A stretch of 64,000 nt of DNA from Pseudomonadota bacterium (GTDB lineage Bacteria; Pseudomonadota; Alphaproteobacteria; Rhizobiales; Xanthobacteraceae). The stretch is from NCBI GenBank assembly GCA_023451825.1, contig JAEXYA010000039.1, positions 69,531 through 133,530 on the forward strand, in the 5' to 3' direction. Position numbers and translations under genes: made by a program. Positions within the stretch are counted from its first letter, which is position 1. The number at the start of each line of letters is the position of its first letter. The notes under the pieces were generated by a model. It made no database searches, had not been told where the DNA came from, and saw nothing but the letters and a program-made list of their open reading frames with translations. Positions 34,628-43,617 of this stretch are shown here, piece after piece.

Positions 34628-35311
34628 CTAATGAGCCCGGACCAGAAGCAGTCGCTCAACCGTTGCGGGCAGATCGCGGAAGTGATCGATGACCACGTCC
34701 GGCTTCAGTTCGGCGATCGGGGTGTCCGTATAGCCGAAGGTCACGCCGATCACCGGCACATTGGCGCGGCGGGCTACGCCGACATCCGGGCCGGCATCGC
34801 CGACCATGACCACGGCCGACATCTCGCCGCCGGCCTTGGCGACCGTCTGCTGCAGAATCACCGGATCCGGCTTGGAGATGCCAAACGTGTCCGCGCCGCA
34901 GATGGCGGCGAATCGGGCGGTCAGGCCGAGCTTTTCCAGCAGCAGCTTGGACAGCCCTTCCAGCTTGTTGGTGCAGACCGCGAAGCGGTACCCCTTTGCT
35001 TCCAGCGCATCCAGTGCCTCGATCAGCCCCGCGAAGGGGCGCGACTCGTCAGCGATATGGTCGGCATAGAAGGCGATGAAATCGTCGGTCAGCTTGGTGA
35101 CCTCCGCCGGCGTCATTTCCCGGCCCTCGACTTCCAGTCCGCGCTCGATCAGCTTTCGCGCGCCCTGGCCGATCATTTTCCGCGCGGATTCCAGCGGAAC
35201 CGGCGCAAGGCCTTCCTGGGCCAGCACGTGGTTGAGGGCGCTGATCAGGTCAGGGGCGGTATCGACGAGGGTGCCGTCGAGGTCGAAAACGACGAGGGGG
35301 GCTTTGGTCAT
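34628..35311 (-). CDS. gph: phosphoglycolate phosphatase
   Basis: HAD-family hydrolase of 227 residues that removes phosphate from 2-phosphoglycolate, made by Rubisco oxygenation or DNA repair. Nucleophile motif VVFDLDGTLVDTAPDL at the N-terminus, motif II serine/threonine in VCTNKLE, motif III lysine in GISKPDP and motif IV VMVGDAGPDVGVARRA. The ATG at 35311 is the one immediately ahead of the core; longer starts add a basic low-complexity leader. Divergent from rpiA with a 19-bp palindrome between them. The pairing fits carbon metabolism around the pentose/Calvin pathway. Confidence 0.88.
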   Translation of the reverse strand: MTKAPLVVFDLDGTLVDTAPDLISALNHVLAQEGLAPVPLESARKMIGQGARKLIERGLEVEGREMTPAEVTKLTDDFIAFYADHIADESRPFAGLIEALDALEAKGYRFAVCTNKLEGLSKLLLEKLGLTARFAAICGADTFGISKPDPVILQQTVAKAGGEMSAVVMVGDAGPDVGVARRANVPVIGVTFGYTDTPIAELKPDVVIDHFRDLPATVERLLLVRAH

Positions 35312-35376
35312 GGTGGGATCGCTACCGGGCCGGGGGCGATCCTGCAAGAGGCTCGGTGGCCCCCGGATGCAGGTCT

Positions 35377-35395
35377 GCATTCCCTGGGAATGCAC
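35377..35395. promoter_or_regulatory. 19-bp palindrome between gph and rpiA
   Basis: TGCATTCCCTGGGAATGCA is a perfect inverted repeat of 9 bp arms around one base. It is 66 bp before gph and 91 bp before rpiA, so it could control both divergent genes. With a one-base loop it is a protein-binding palindrome and not a hairpin. Confidence 0.5.
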
Positions 35396-35486
35396 GCCTT
35401 GCACCCTGTTCCTGCCCTCCAAACGTCGCTAGATATGCCGCGCCTCCCGCTTTGGCGGGCCGACGCCAACAGGGACTACCGCTGCG

Positions 35487-36185
35487 ATGAATATGGACGA
35501 GCTGAAACGACAGGCTGCCGCCAAGGCGCTGGAATCCGTGCAGGACGGCATGAAGCTTGGTCTCGGCACCGGCTCGACCGCCAAGCATTTTGTCGATCTG
35601 CTCGGCGAGCGCGTGAAAGGCGGCCTCAAGGTCATTGGCGTGCCGACCTCGGAGGCCACCCGGATCCAGGCCGAGGCCTGCGGCGTGCCGCTGACCACGC
35701 TTGACGCCATCGATCATCTCGATCTCACCGTGGACGGCGCCGACGAGGCCGATCCCGATCTCAATCTCATCAAGGGGGGCGGCGGCGCGCTGCTGCGCGA
35801 AAAGATCGTGGCGGCCGCGTCCGACCGCATGATCGTGATCGCCGACGACAGCAAGTGGGTGCCCAAGCTCGGCCGCTTCCCGCTGCCCATCGAAGTCATC
35901 CCGTTCGGGCTCGGCGCCACCCGCCGCGCCGTTGAGCGCGTGTTCGCGCAATGCGGCCTGACGGGCGAGATGGCGGTTCGCCAGGCTGCGGACGGCCATG
36001 CTTTCGTCACCGATGGCAGCCACTGGATCCTGGATGCCAAGCTTGGAACCATCACCGACGCGCCGCGCCTTGCGGGTTTGCTCGCCGGCATTCCGGGCGT
36101 TGTCGAACATGGACTGTTTATCGGTCTGGCGCGCACCATCGTGCTCGCCGGCTCGGATGGAATTCGCGTCGTTGAGCGGCCCTAA
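35487..36185 (+). CDS. rpiA: ribose-5-phosphate isomerase A
   Basis: Interconverts ribose-5-phosphate and ribulose-5-phosphate in the pentose phosphate and Calvin pathways. 232 residues, the usual length for RpiA. GLGTGSTAKHFVD (phosphate site), VDGADEADPDLNLIKGGGGALLREK with the catalytic acid, DDSKWVPKLG and the C-terminal EHGLFIGLA are all present. ATG at 35487 with a weak AGGGA. Followed after 24 bp by a DUF2059 gene, probably on the same transcript. Confidence 0.94.
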   Translation: MNMDELKRQAAAKALESVQDGMKLGLGTGSTAKHFVDLLGERVKGGLKVIGVPTSEATRIQAEACGVPLTTLDAIDHLDLTVDGADEADPDLNLIKGGGGALLREKIVAAASDRMIVIADDSKWVPKLGRFPLPIEVIPFGLGATRRAVERVFAQCGLTGEMAVRQAADGHAFVTDGSHWILDAKLGTITDAPRLAGLLAGIPGVVEHGLFIGLARTIVLAGSDGIRVVERP

Positions 36186-36209
36186 GGCTGCGATCTCAAG
36201 GAGACTGCC

Positions 36210-36746
36210 ATGAAGATCCTCTCGAAACTGCTGCTGTCCGCCAGCCTGGTGCTCGGCGCCGCAGCCGTCACGCTGCCGGCCTCCGCCCAGCAGGGCGCGC
36301 CCGCCGGCGAGCGTCCGATCAAGCCGGCATCGCCGGCCGCCATCGGCTATGCCAAGGAAATCCTGCAGCTGAAGAATGCGCAGGCGATGTATCAGAACGC
36401 CATTCCGAACATGGTCCAGCGCGTCAAGGATTCGCTGCTGCAGAGCAACCTGAACTATCAGAAGGATCTCAATGAGGTCGCTGTGGTCGTGGCGCAGGCC
36501 AATGCCGGCCGCGACAAGGAGATCGGCGAGCAGATGGCCCGCATCTATGCGAGCGACTTCACCGAAGCCGAGCTGAAGGATCTCGCAGCTTTCTACAAGT
36601 CGCCGCTCGGCCAGAAGTTGTTGCAGATGGAGCCGCAGTCGATTTCCGCCAGCGTGAACTATATGCAGCAGTGGGCGCAGCAGTTCGCCGAGCAGGTGAA
36701 CGGCCAGTTCCGCGCCGAAATGCGCAAGCGCGGCAAGGAAATCTGA
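36210..36746 (+). CDS. DUF2059 domain protein, secreted
   Basis: Periplasmic protein of 178 residues with a Sec signal peptide (KLLLSASLVLGAAAVTLPASAQ). The DUF2059 part contains the characteristic ASDFTEAELKDLAAFYKSPLGQKLL near residue 112-136. The family function is unknown. AAGGAG ribosome site before the ATG. Shares a likely transcript with rpiA; a palindromic repeat follows. Confidence 0.88.
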   Translation: MKILSKLLLSASLVLGAAAVTLPASAQQGAPAGERPIKPASPAAIGYAKEILQLKNAQAMYQNAIPNMVQRVKDSLLQSNLNYQKDLNEVAVVVAQANAGRDKEIGEQMARIYASDFTEAELKDLAAFYKSPLGQKLLQMEPQSISASVNYMQQWAQQFAEQVNGQFRAEMRKRGKEI

Positions 36747-36753
36747 CACCCCT

Positions 36754-36839
36754 CCGTCATTGCGAGGAGCGCAGCGACGAAGCAATCCAGTTCTTTTTCA
36801 CCCAGTTTCTGGATTGCTTCGCTTCGCTCGCAATGACGG
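36754..36839. repeat. palindromic repeat, CGTCATTGCGAGGAGCG family, copy 2
   Basis: About 86 bp with outer arms CCGTCATTGCGAGGAGCG and CGCTCGCAATGACGG, and inner arms GAAGCAATCCAG and CTGGATTGCTTC in inverted orientation. Intergenic between DUF2059 and glutathione reductase. Well preserved. Confidence 0.85.
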
Positions 36840-36869
36840 CTGAAATCGTTGCGCGTCGCGGAGTAATTC

Positions 36870-38264
36870 ATGTCCAGCAAGTCTGACTTCGACGTCGATC
36901 TCTTTGTCATCGGCGGTGGTTCAGGCGGCGTCCGCGCCGCCCGGATCGCCGCCGGCTACGGCGCCAGCGTGATGGTCGCCGAGGAATATCGCTTCGGCGG
37001 CACCTGCGTGATCCGTGGCTGCGTGCCGAAGAAACTGATGGTCTATGCCTCGCATGTCTCGCGCGAGATCGACGATGCCCGCGGCTTCGGCTGGACCATC
37101 CCGACCGCAGATTTCGACTGGCCGACCTTCATCGCCGCGAAGGACGAGGAAATCGCGCGGCTTGAAGGCATTTACACCACCAATGTGGAAAAGCCCGGCG
37201 CCAAGACGGTGAAGGCACGCGCGGTGTTCGAGGACCCGCATATGCTGAAGCTCAGCAATGGCGAGACCGTTCGCGCCAAGAACATCCTGATCGCCACCGG
37301 CGGCACGCCGAGCCACGGCCCGGACATTCCCGGCATCGAGCATGTGATCTCGTCCAACGAGGTCTTCCATCTGCCGGAAATGCCGAAGCGCATCGTGATC
37401 CAGGGCGGTGGCTATATCGCGCTGGAATTCGCCTGCATCTTCGCCGGCCTCGGCTCGGCTGTCACCGTCGTCTATCGCGGCGACAACATTTTGCGTGGCT
37501 TCGATGAAGACGTCCGCGCCCATGTCCGCAAGGAGATGGAGAAGCAGGGCATCACCATCGTCACCGGCTGCACGGTGAAGGCGGTCGACAAGCATCGTCA
37601 CGAACTGACGGCGCATCTGTCAGGCGGCGCCAGCATCGCGGCGGATCAGGTGCTGTTCGCCATCGGTCGTCATGCCAATACGAAAGGCCTCGGGCTCGAG
37701 AAGGCCGGCGTGAAGTTCAAGCACAGCGATGGCTCCATCATCGTCAATGAATTCTCGCAGACCAATGTCCCGCATATCTATGCGGTGGGCGATGTCACCA
37801 ACCGCGTGAATCTCACGCCGGTCGCGATCCGCGAGGGCCATGCCTTTGCGGACACGGTGTTCGGCGGCAAGACAGTGAAGGTCGATCACAGCAACATTCC
37901 GACCGCCGTGTTTACCCAGCCGGAAGTCGGCACGGTCGGCATGACCGAACACGAAGCGCGCGCCAAGTTCAGTCACGTCGATATCTACAAGACCGATTTC
38001 CGCGGCATCAAATCCACCATCTCCGGCAGCGACAGCCGTGTGCTGATGAAGCTGATCGTCGATGGCTCCACCGATGTGGTGGTCGGTTGCCACATCGTCG
38101 GGCCGGAAGCGGCGGAGCTGATCCAGATCCTCGGCATCTGCATCAAGCTGAAGGCGACCAAGGCGGACTTCGACGCCACGGTGGCTGTGCATCCAAGTGC
38201 GGCGGAAGAGCTGGTGACCATGCGCACGCCGACCGCGCGCTATCTGCGCGAGGCGGCGGAGTGA
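36870..38264 (+). CDS. gor: glutathione-disulfide reductase
   Basis: FAD flavoenzyme that reduces glutathione disulfide with NADPH in the cytoplasm. 464 residues. FAD motif FVIGGGSGGVRAARIA, redox pair in GGTCVIRGCVPKK, NADP-binding region IQGGGYIALEFACIF with Arg in VYRGDNILR, second FAD motif IYAVGDVTNRVNLTPVA, and C-terminal catalytic histidine in VAVHPSAAEE. It could also reduce related dithiols (trypanothione reductase-like), but the alpha-proteobacterial Gor form fits. It stands alone between two repeats. Confidence 0.92.
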   Translation: MSSKSDFDVDLFVIGGGSGGVRAARIAAGYGASVMVAEEYRFGGTCVIRGCVPKKLMVYASHVSREIDDARGFGWTIPTADFDWPTFIAAKDEEIARLEGIYTTNVEKPGAKTVKARAVFEDPHMLKLSNGETVRAKNILIATGGTPSHGPDIPGIEHVISSNEVFHLPEMPKRIVIQGGGYIALEFACIFAGLGSAVTVVYRGDNILRGFDEDVRAHVRKEMEKQGITIVTGCTVKAVDKHRHELTAHLSGGASIAADQVLFAIGRHANTKGLGLEKAGVKFKHSDGSIIVNEFSQTNVPHIYAVGDVTNRVNLTPVAIREGHAFADTVFGGKTVKVDHSNIPTAVFTQPEVGTVGMTEHEARAKFSHVDIYKTDFRGIKSTISGSDSRVLMKLIVDGSTDVVVGCHIVGPEAAELIQILGICIKLKATKADFDATVAVHPSAAEELVTMRTPTARYLREAAE

Positions 38265-38272
38265 TACTCAGG

Positions 38273-38375
38273 CTGTCATCGCCCGGCTGGACCGGGCGAT
38301 CCAGTAAACTGGGGCCTTAGTGTAAACACTCATTACGGCGTCTACTGGATCACCCGCTTTCGCGGGTGATGACAG
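38273..38375. repeat. palindromic repeat, CTGTCATCGCCCGGC / GCGGGTGATGACAG type
   Basis: About 103 bp with inverted ends CTGTCATC and GATGACAG, internal CGCCCGGC / CACCCGCTTTCGCGGGTG hairpins and an inverted GATCCAGTA / TACTGGATC pair. It lies between the gor stop and the TonB receptor stop (convergent), so it may also terminate transcription. A single copy is seen in this window. Confidence 0.75.
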
Positions 38376-38392
38376 TGAAAGTGTGTGCAGTC

Positions 38393-40756
38393 TCAAAAAT
38401 TCCCGATCGCACTGATCCGGAACGTGCGCGGCTGGCCCGGCGACAGATTGTTGTTGCCGTCCGCCGATGCCCAATAGCCCTTGTTGAAAATGTTCTCCAC
38501 GTTGAGCTGCAGCTTCCAGTTCTGGTTGATCTTCGCATAGACCGCTGCATCGAAGCGCACGAAGCCGGGAAGCCTCACGCTGTCATCCGACGATGCGTAG
38601 GAATTCGAGAAGTAGATCATGCCCACGGCGGCGGCCCAGATCGGATCGATCTGCACCTTGTTCCACCACGAGAACTGATTGTAGGGCACGAGCTGCACGC
38701 GATTGCCGGCGAGAATGGTCGCTGACGTATCACTGGTCACCCGCGCATCCGTATAGGCATAGCCCACAGTGGATTGCCAGATATCGGTGACATAGCCGTT
38801 CAGTGTGGTTTCGAAGCCGCGGATGCGGTTCTTGCCCGATAGGAAGAAGGTGCCATCGCCATTCGGATTGGCCAGCGGCACATTGCTGCGGTCGAGCTGA
38901 TACACCGCCGCGGTATATTGCAGGCGCGGCAGGATATTGTACTTCACCCCGACTTCCTTGTTGTCGAATTTTTGCGGATCGAGCAGCACGGTCGACGACG
39001 ACAGCGCGCTGAACTGGTCGCCCGACGCCGGCAGATACGAAATGCTGTAGCTGCCATAGACCGACAGATTGTCGATCGGCTTCACGATCACGGCCGCGCG
39101 CGGCGACAGTTTTCCGTCGGTGCGGCTTCGCGTGATGCCGGTGTTCTGGTCGGTGGCCTGCAGATCGAAATTGTCGTAGCGCACGCCGGCGATCACCTGC
39201 AGCCAGCGCGTGATGTCGATCTGGTCCTGCACATAGCCCGACGCGATGTTGAGCCGGTAGCGGCTGTTGGCGTCGGTGGCGATGTGCTGGAAGGTCACCG
39301 GCCCGAGATAGGCGCTGTCGAACGGATTAGCGGCGATGGTGTTGCTCAGCGTGCCGCCGGGCCCGGGGAAGAAGCCGGTGTTGCGGAAGGAGAGGCCGCT
39401 CTGGCGGCCGAATTCGGTGCCGAAAGCGAGCGTGTGGAAGACCGGGCCAGTCCAGGTCTTGTAGGTGAAATCGGTCTGGTTGAAGATGTTTTCGCGGTCG
39501 GTGGTGTTATTATAGGCCGCACGGTTGAACGATGTATCGGTCGTGTTCACCGCGCCGGACAGCGTGCCGTTGCCGGGATAGATGTTCTGATAACCGCGCT
39601 TGAAGTTCGCATACATGGTGGCGTTGCGAACCGTCAGCCCGTTCTCGAAGTCGTGGTCGATCACGCCCGACACGCGATTGAGGTCGACATAGGACTGGTT
39701 GAGGCCGGGCGCGCCGTAAAAGGCGGTGAGGTCGCCGCCGGGTGCGAAAGGCAGCGCGGGATTGAAGCGCGTGGATGAGGGCGCGGTGTTGCTCAGCGCC
39801 TGCGAGGGATTGCCGCGATCGGCGGTGCGCTCGTCGTGATAGAGTTCATAGTCGAGCTTGATTTTTGTGGTATCGTTCGGCGTGAAGGCGACGCTCGGAT
39901 TGAGGCCGTAGCGTTCGAGCTTGCCATATTGGCGGAACGTGTCGGAGCCTTCATACATGGCATTCAGGCGCACGGCGACGTCGGGATTGACGGCCTGGCC
40001 GGCATCCAGCGTGAACCGGCGATCGCCATAGGAGCCTGATTGCAGCGTGGTCTGGTAGACGCGCTGGCCGTCGGCTTCCTTCAGCGTGCGATTGACGAGA
40101 CCGCCACCGGCGCCGCGGCCGAAGATCAGCGCGCTTGGTCCCTTCAGGACTTCGATGCTCTGGGTGTTATACAGATCGCGAAAATACTGCACGTCATCGC
40201 GAAACCCGTTGACGAAGAAGTTGGCGCTGGAATCGACGCCGCGGATCACGAGTTCGTCGCGATTGCCTTCGCCCTGATGGATGGCCACGCCAGGCACATA
40301 GCGCGTCACGTCGGTGACGCTCTGAAAATTCTGGTCGGCGATGTAGTCCTTGGTCAGCACGCTGATGGACTGCGGAATGTTGAGCAGCGGCGTGTTGGTC
40401 TTGGTCGCGGTGGACGTGGAATTGGCATAGATGCCGACCGTGCCGGTGCGCACATCATGCGGCTGGTTGAAGGCCGGCACCGGCTTGGCAACCACCTCCG
40501 GCTGGCGTGCTGCGGTGGTTCGTCGCCGCGCTGCGGGTGCAGCGCGCGTGGTCGCCGCAGTCCGGCGCGAACGGCGGACTGTATTGGGAGCGTCCACTGT
40601 CACTGGCGGTAGCGATGACGCGCCCTGGCGCTGCGATGCGGTTTGCGCCTGCGCATGCGGTGCGGTGAGGAGCGTCAGCGCGAGCGTGCTCGCGGATAGC
40701 AACGTCGCGCGCGCGAACAGTTTTGCGGGTGATGTCGATGATAGATCTTGATGCAT
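38393..40756 (-). CDS. TonB-dependent siderophore receptor
   Basis: Outer-membrane ferric-siderophore receptor of 787 residues. Signal peptide ends near HAQAQ (38). Residues 40-100 are Arg/Ala-rich and low complexity (RRSRRTAATTRAAPAARRRT), longer than usual for the family. The plug domain runs from about 115 (NIPQSISVLTKDYI, GVDSSANFFVNGFRDD, VLKGPSALIFGRGAGGG), followed by a 22-strand barrel that ends SAIGNF with the terminal Phe needed for assembly. The plug resembles FhuA/FcuA-type hydroxamate or catecholate receptors. No TonB, sigma factor or FecR gene is next to it. A large upstream region (40757-41162) separates it from its neighbour. Confidence 0.92.
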   Translation of the reverse strand: MHQDLSSTSPAKLFARATLLSASTLALTLLTAPHAQAQTASQRQGASSLPPVTVDAPNTVRRSRRTAATTRAAPAARRRTTAARQPEVVAKPVPAFNQPHDVRTGTVGIYANSTSTATKTNTPLLNIPQSISVLTKDYIADQNFQSVTDVTRYVPGVAIHQGEGNRDELVIRGVDSSANFFVNGFRDDVQYFRDLYNTQSIEVLKGPSALIFGRGAGGGLVNRTLKEADGQRVYQTTLQSGSYGDRRFTLDAGQAVNPDVAVRLNAMYEGSDTFRQYGKLERYGLNPSVAFTPNDTTKIKLDYELYHDERTADRGNPSQALSNTAPSSTRFNPALPFAPGGDLTAFYGAPGLNQSYVDLNRVSGVIDHDFENGLTVRNATMYANFKRGYQNIYPGNGTLSGAVNTTDTSFNRAAYNNTTDRENIFNQTDFTYKTWTGPVFHTLAFGTEFGRQSGLSFRNTGFFPGPGGTLSNTIAANPFDSAYLGPVTFQHIATDANSRYRLNIASGYVQDQIDITRWLQVIAGVRYDNFDLQATDQNTGITRSRTDGKLSPRAAVIVKPIDNLSVYGSYSISYLPASGDQFSALSSSTVLLDPQKFDNKEVGVKYNILPRLQYTAAVYQLDRSNVPLANPNGDGTFFLSGKNRIRGFETTLNGYVTDIWQSTVGYAYTDARVTSDTSATILAGNRVQLVPYNQFSWWNKVQIDPIWAAAVGMIYFSNSYASSDDSVRLPGFVRFDAAVYAKINQNWKLQLNVENIFNKGYWASADGNNNLSPGQPRTFRISAIGNF

Positions 40757-41162
40757 GCGTCGCTCCCCAGGTTGCGCACGATTGGCGTCGTTCGCTCATG
40801 GGGGAGGCGGCGTTTGGACGCAGCACAACTTAATTTGCTTTTGGGGGAGGGAATAAAACGCGATGTGCGGATTACGGAAAATCACAGTGATCGCGTGATT
40901 GAAATTCGCGGAAAAACAGGTGTTTTTCAATTGGTCCGATCGTCGCAGCACGCTTTGTAGCGCGGAAATGCTTGGAGATATTCTAACATCAGCAGAAACA
41001 CGGCGGCCCTTTTCAACAGTGGCGCCGCTCTCTGTCCCTCATCCTGAGGAGTGCGCGCAGCGCACGTCTCGAAGGATGGCGGCACACTCGGAGCCAGGCC
41101 AGTTCATGGTTCGAGACGCGCGCAAGAGCGCGCTCCTCACCATGAGGGACCGAGTCAGGTGC
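40757..41162. other. gene-free stretch upstream of the TonB receptor
   Basis: No gene is supported here. The first 280 bp must contain the receptor promoter: it holds short dyads such as AATCACAGTGATCGCGTGATT, quoted here in parts (AATCAC and GTGATT around 40879-40899), and TTCTAAC near 40981 resembling half of an iron-response (Irr/Fur) site, though no full box is recognisable. The rest is the repeat at 41034-41150, directly after the stop of the convergent hydrolase gene. Confidence 0.5.
41034..41150. repeat. palindromic repeat, CCTCATGGTGAGGAGCG family, full copy
   Basis: About 117 bp with ends GTCCCTCATCCTGAGGAG and CTCCTCACCATGAGGGAC in inverted orientation and inner arms GTCTCGAA / TTCGAGAC. 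One arm is duplicated at 26579-26610 (32 identical bp). Intergenic, between the TonB receptor promoter and an alpha/beta hydrolase gene end. Confidence 0.8.
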
Positions 41163-42053
41163 CTACTCTTCCATCTGCAGCCATTCCGCTGCGCCGCGCC
41201 ACAGCGTGTCGCGATGCTCGGGGCGGAAAAACCCGAAATGCCCGACCTTCTCGCTGCCGGCCTCGATCGGGCGGATACTGTCGATGTCCGGCTTGATCGA
41301 CGTGAACGCCGCGCACAGCATCTCCACCGCCGCCCGCGTGGCCCAGGGATCGTCCGTAAAACTCAACGCCCGCAGCGCGCCGCGATAGCGCGGAAAATTC
41401 GCCAGCGCGCGCAGCTTGCGGTCGTCGAAGAAGTAATTGTCGCTGGTGACCCATTTGGCCCATTCGAGAAACACATTCTTCGGCAGGTCGAGGCCGAGCC
41501 CGATCTTGCCGGGCGCATAGCCCATCACTTCCGCCAGCGTCGGGCCGATGAATTTCATCAGCGCATAGATGCGGTAGTTCTCCGGCGGCGTCATCAGCCG
41601 CCATGTGCCGGCCTGGGCGGCCACCAGCAGCGCGCGCGAGACCTCCGCATTGTTCGGGATCAGCCCCAGCGCCTGGCCGCCGAAGGAATGGCCGACAAAG
41701 CCGAGCGGCAGTCTGTAGCGCTCGCGCATCCAGTCCACCGCGGCCACGACATCGAGCGCCGCCCAATCAGCCATCGAGGCCCGAAAACCGCGCAGGGAGC
41801 TCGTGCCTTTCGGCCGGGAATCACCAGTGCCGCGATAGTCGTATGTCACCACTGCGCAGCCGCGCGAGGCCAGATAGCTGGCAAATCCCTTGTAGATTTT
41901 CCGTGGCACGGCAGTGGCGGAGTTGATCAGCACCGCATGGGTGCGGGCCCCACGCGGCAGATACAGCGTCGCGCCCAGCGTAAATCCGTCTCCCGCCACA
42001 ATCGTGATGTCGTCGGAAAAAGCGTCATCGGGCGACGCATCCGGCAGTCTCAT
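41163..42053 (-). CDS. alpha/beta hydrolase (esterase/peptidase-like)
   Basis: Alpha/beta-fold hydrolase of 296 residues. Nucleophile elbow GHSFGGQ near residue 110, an early YDYRGTGDSRPKG, an aspartate region ALSFTDDPWAT and a C-terminal histidine-bearing KVGHFGFFRPEHRD. It is similar to the YbaC/AidO-type serine hydrolases used on acyl esters; substrate unknown. I chose the ATG at 42053 (MRLPDASPDD). Divergent from the DAHP synthase gene with 175 bp between. Confidence 0.85.
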   Translation of the reverse strand: MRLPDASPDDAFSDDITIVAGDGFTLGATLYLPRGARTHAVLINSATAVPRKIYKGFASYLASRGCAVVTYDYRGTGDSRPKGTSSLRGFRASMADWAALDVVAAVDWMRERYRLPLGFVGHSFGGQALGLIPNNAEVSRALLVAAQAGTWRLMTPPENYRIYALMKFIGPTLAEVMGYAPGKIGLGLDLPKNVFLEWAKWVTSDNYFFDDRKLRALANFPRYRGALRALSFTDDPWATRAAVEMLCAAFTSIKPDIDSIRPIEAGSEKVGHFGFFRPEHRDTLWRGAAEWLQMEE

Positions 42054-42228
42054 CCCATAGTTCCCCCAAAAACAGCCCAACCAAATGCGAATTCGGTTTG
42101 TCGTGCAAGGGCTTGGCGCGCATGGCCGGTTGCGGGCAGGGTGGATTTCCAACTGGCGATCCCCATCTGTGCCATGTATAACGCGGCCTCCGTCGTCACC
42201 TAAGGCGCGGTTTTCAGGAGACAATTTC

Positions 42229-43617
42229 ATGTCCGAGCGGTGGACACCCGAGAGCTGGCGGGCCAAACCCGTCATGCAGATGCCGGAATATCCGGATGCG
42301 AAGACCCTGAGCGACGTCGAGGCGCAGCTCGCCACGTTTCCGCCGCTGGTTTTTGCGGGTGAGGCCCGTAACCTGAAGAAGCAGCTCGCCCGCGTGGCCA
42401 ACGGCGAGGCTTTCCTCCTGCAGGGCGGCGATTGCGCCGAGAGCTTCGCCGAGCATGGCGCGAACAATATTCGCGACTTCTTCCGCGCGTTCCTGCAGAT
42501 GTCGGTCGTGCTGACCTATGCCGGCGCGCTGCCGGTGGTGAAGGTCGGCCGCATCGCCGGCCAGTTCGCAAAGCCCCGTTCCTCGCCGATCGAGAAGGCG
42601 AATGGACAGGAGCTGCCGAGCTATCGCGGCGACATCATCAACGACATCGCCTTCACGGCGGAATCCCGCGTGCCGGATCCGCAGCGTCAGCTGATGGCCT
42701 ATCGCCAATCGGCTGCGACGCTGAACCTGCTGCGCGCTTTCGCTTCGGGCGGCTTCGCCAATCTCGGCAGCGTGCATCAGTGGATGCTCGGCTTCCTCAA
42801 GGATTCGCAGCAGTCGCGTCGCTACAAGGAATTGGCCGACCGTATCTCCGACGCGTTGAACTTCATGCGCGCCTGCGGCCTCGATCTCGAAGCCCATCCG
42901 GAGCTGCGCTCGACGGATTTCTACACCAGCCACGAAGCGCTGCTGCTCGGCTACGAGCAGGCCTTCACCCGCGTCGATTCGACGACAGGCGACTGGTACG
43001 CGACCTCCGGCCACATGCTGTGGATCGGCGACCGCACGCGCCAGCTCGACCATGCCCATGTGGAATATTTCCGCGGCATCAAGAACCCGATCGGCCTTAA
43101 GTGTGGTCCGTCGTTGAAGGCCGATGAGCTCTTGAAGCTGATCGACATCCTGAACCCGGACAACGAGCCGGGCCGCCTGACCCTGATCAATCGCTTCGGC
43201 CATGAGAAGGTCGGCGAGCATCTGCCAGGCTTCGTCCGTGCGGTGCAGAAGGAAGGCCGCAAGGTCGTGTGGTCGTGCGATCCGATGCACGGCAACACCA
43301 TCACGTCGAATTCGGGCTACAAGACCCGTCCGTTCGACCGCATCCTGTCCGAGGTGAAGTCGTTCTTCCAGATCCACCAGGCCGAAGGGACGCACGCCGG
43401 CGGCGTGCATCTGGAAATGACCGGCCAGAACGTCACCGAATGCACCGGCGGCGCCCGCGCGATCACCGACGAGGACCTCAACGACCGCTATCACACGGTC
43501 TGCGATCCCCGCCTGAACGCCGAGCAGTCCATCGATATGGCGTTCCTGATCGCCGAGCTGCTGAAGAGCGGCCGCGCGGGCAAGGAGCAGCCGCTCCCGG
43601 TTGCCTCCGGTCTCTAA
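42229..43617 (+). CDS. 3-deoxy-7-phosphoheptulonate synthase, class II
   Basis: First step of the shikimate pathway: phosphoenolpyruvate plus erythrose-4-phosphate to DAHP. 462 residues, plant/Mycobacterium-type (class II). Diagnostic segments: LLQGGDCAESF, VVKVGRIAGQFAKPRS, RSTDFYTSHEAL, WIGDRTRQLDHAHVEYFRGI, VWSCDPMHGNT and EMTGQNVTECTGGA. AGGAG precedes the ATG at 42229 (eight-base spacing). dgkA starts at the base after its stop, so they share a message. Confidence 0.94.
   Translation: MSERWTPESWRAKPVMQMPEYPDAKTLSDVEAQLATFPPLVFAGEARNLKKQLARVANGEAFLLQGGDCAESFAEHGANNIRDFFRAFLQMSVVLTYAGALPVVKVGRIAGQFAKPRSSPIEKANGQELPSYRGDIINDIAFTAESRVPDPQRQLMAYRQSAATLNLLRAFASGGFANLGSVHQWMLGFLKDSQQSRRYKELADRISDALNFMRACGLDLEAHPELRSTDFYTSHEALLLGYEQAFTRVDSTTGDWYATSGHMLWIGDRTRQLDHAHVEYFRGIKNPIGLKCGPSLKADELLKLIDILNPDNEPGRLTLINRFGHEKVGEHLPGFVRAVQKEGRKVVWSCDPMHGNTITSNSGYKTRPFDRILSEVKSFFQIHQAEGTHAGGVHLEMTGQNVTECTGGARAITDEDLNDRYHTVCDPRLNAEQSIDMAFLIAELLKSGRAGKEQPLPVASGL

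Noticed and set aside
40879..40987. Iron-response (Irr/Fur) box before the TonB receptor
   Set aside because: Only half sites such as TTCTAAC and scattered GTGATT dyads are visible; no full palindromic iron box with proper spacing.
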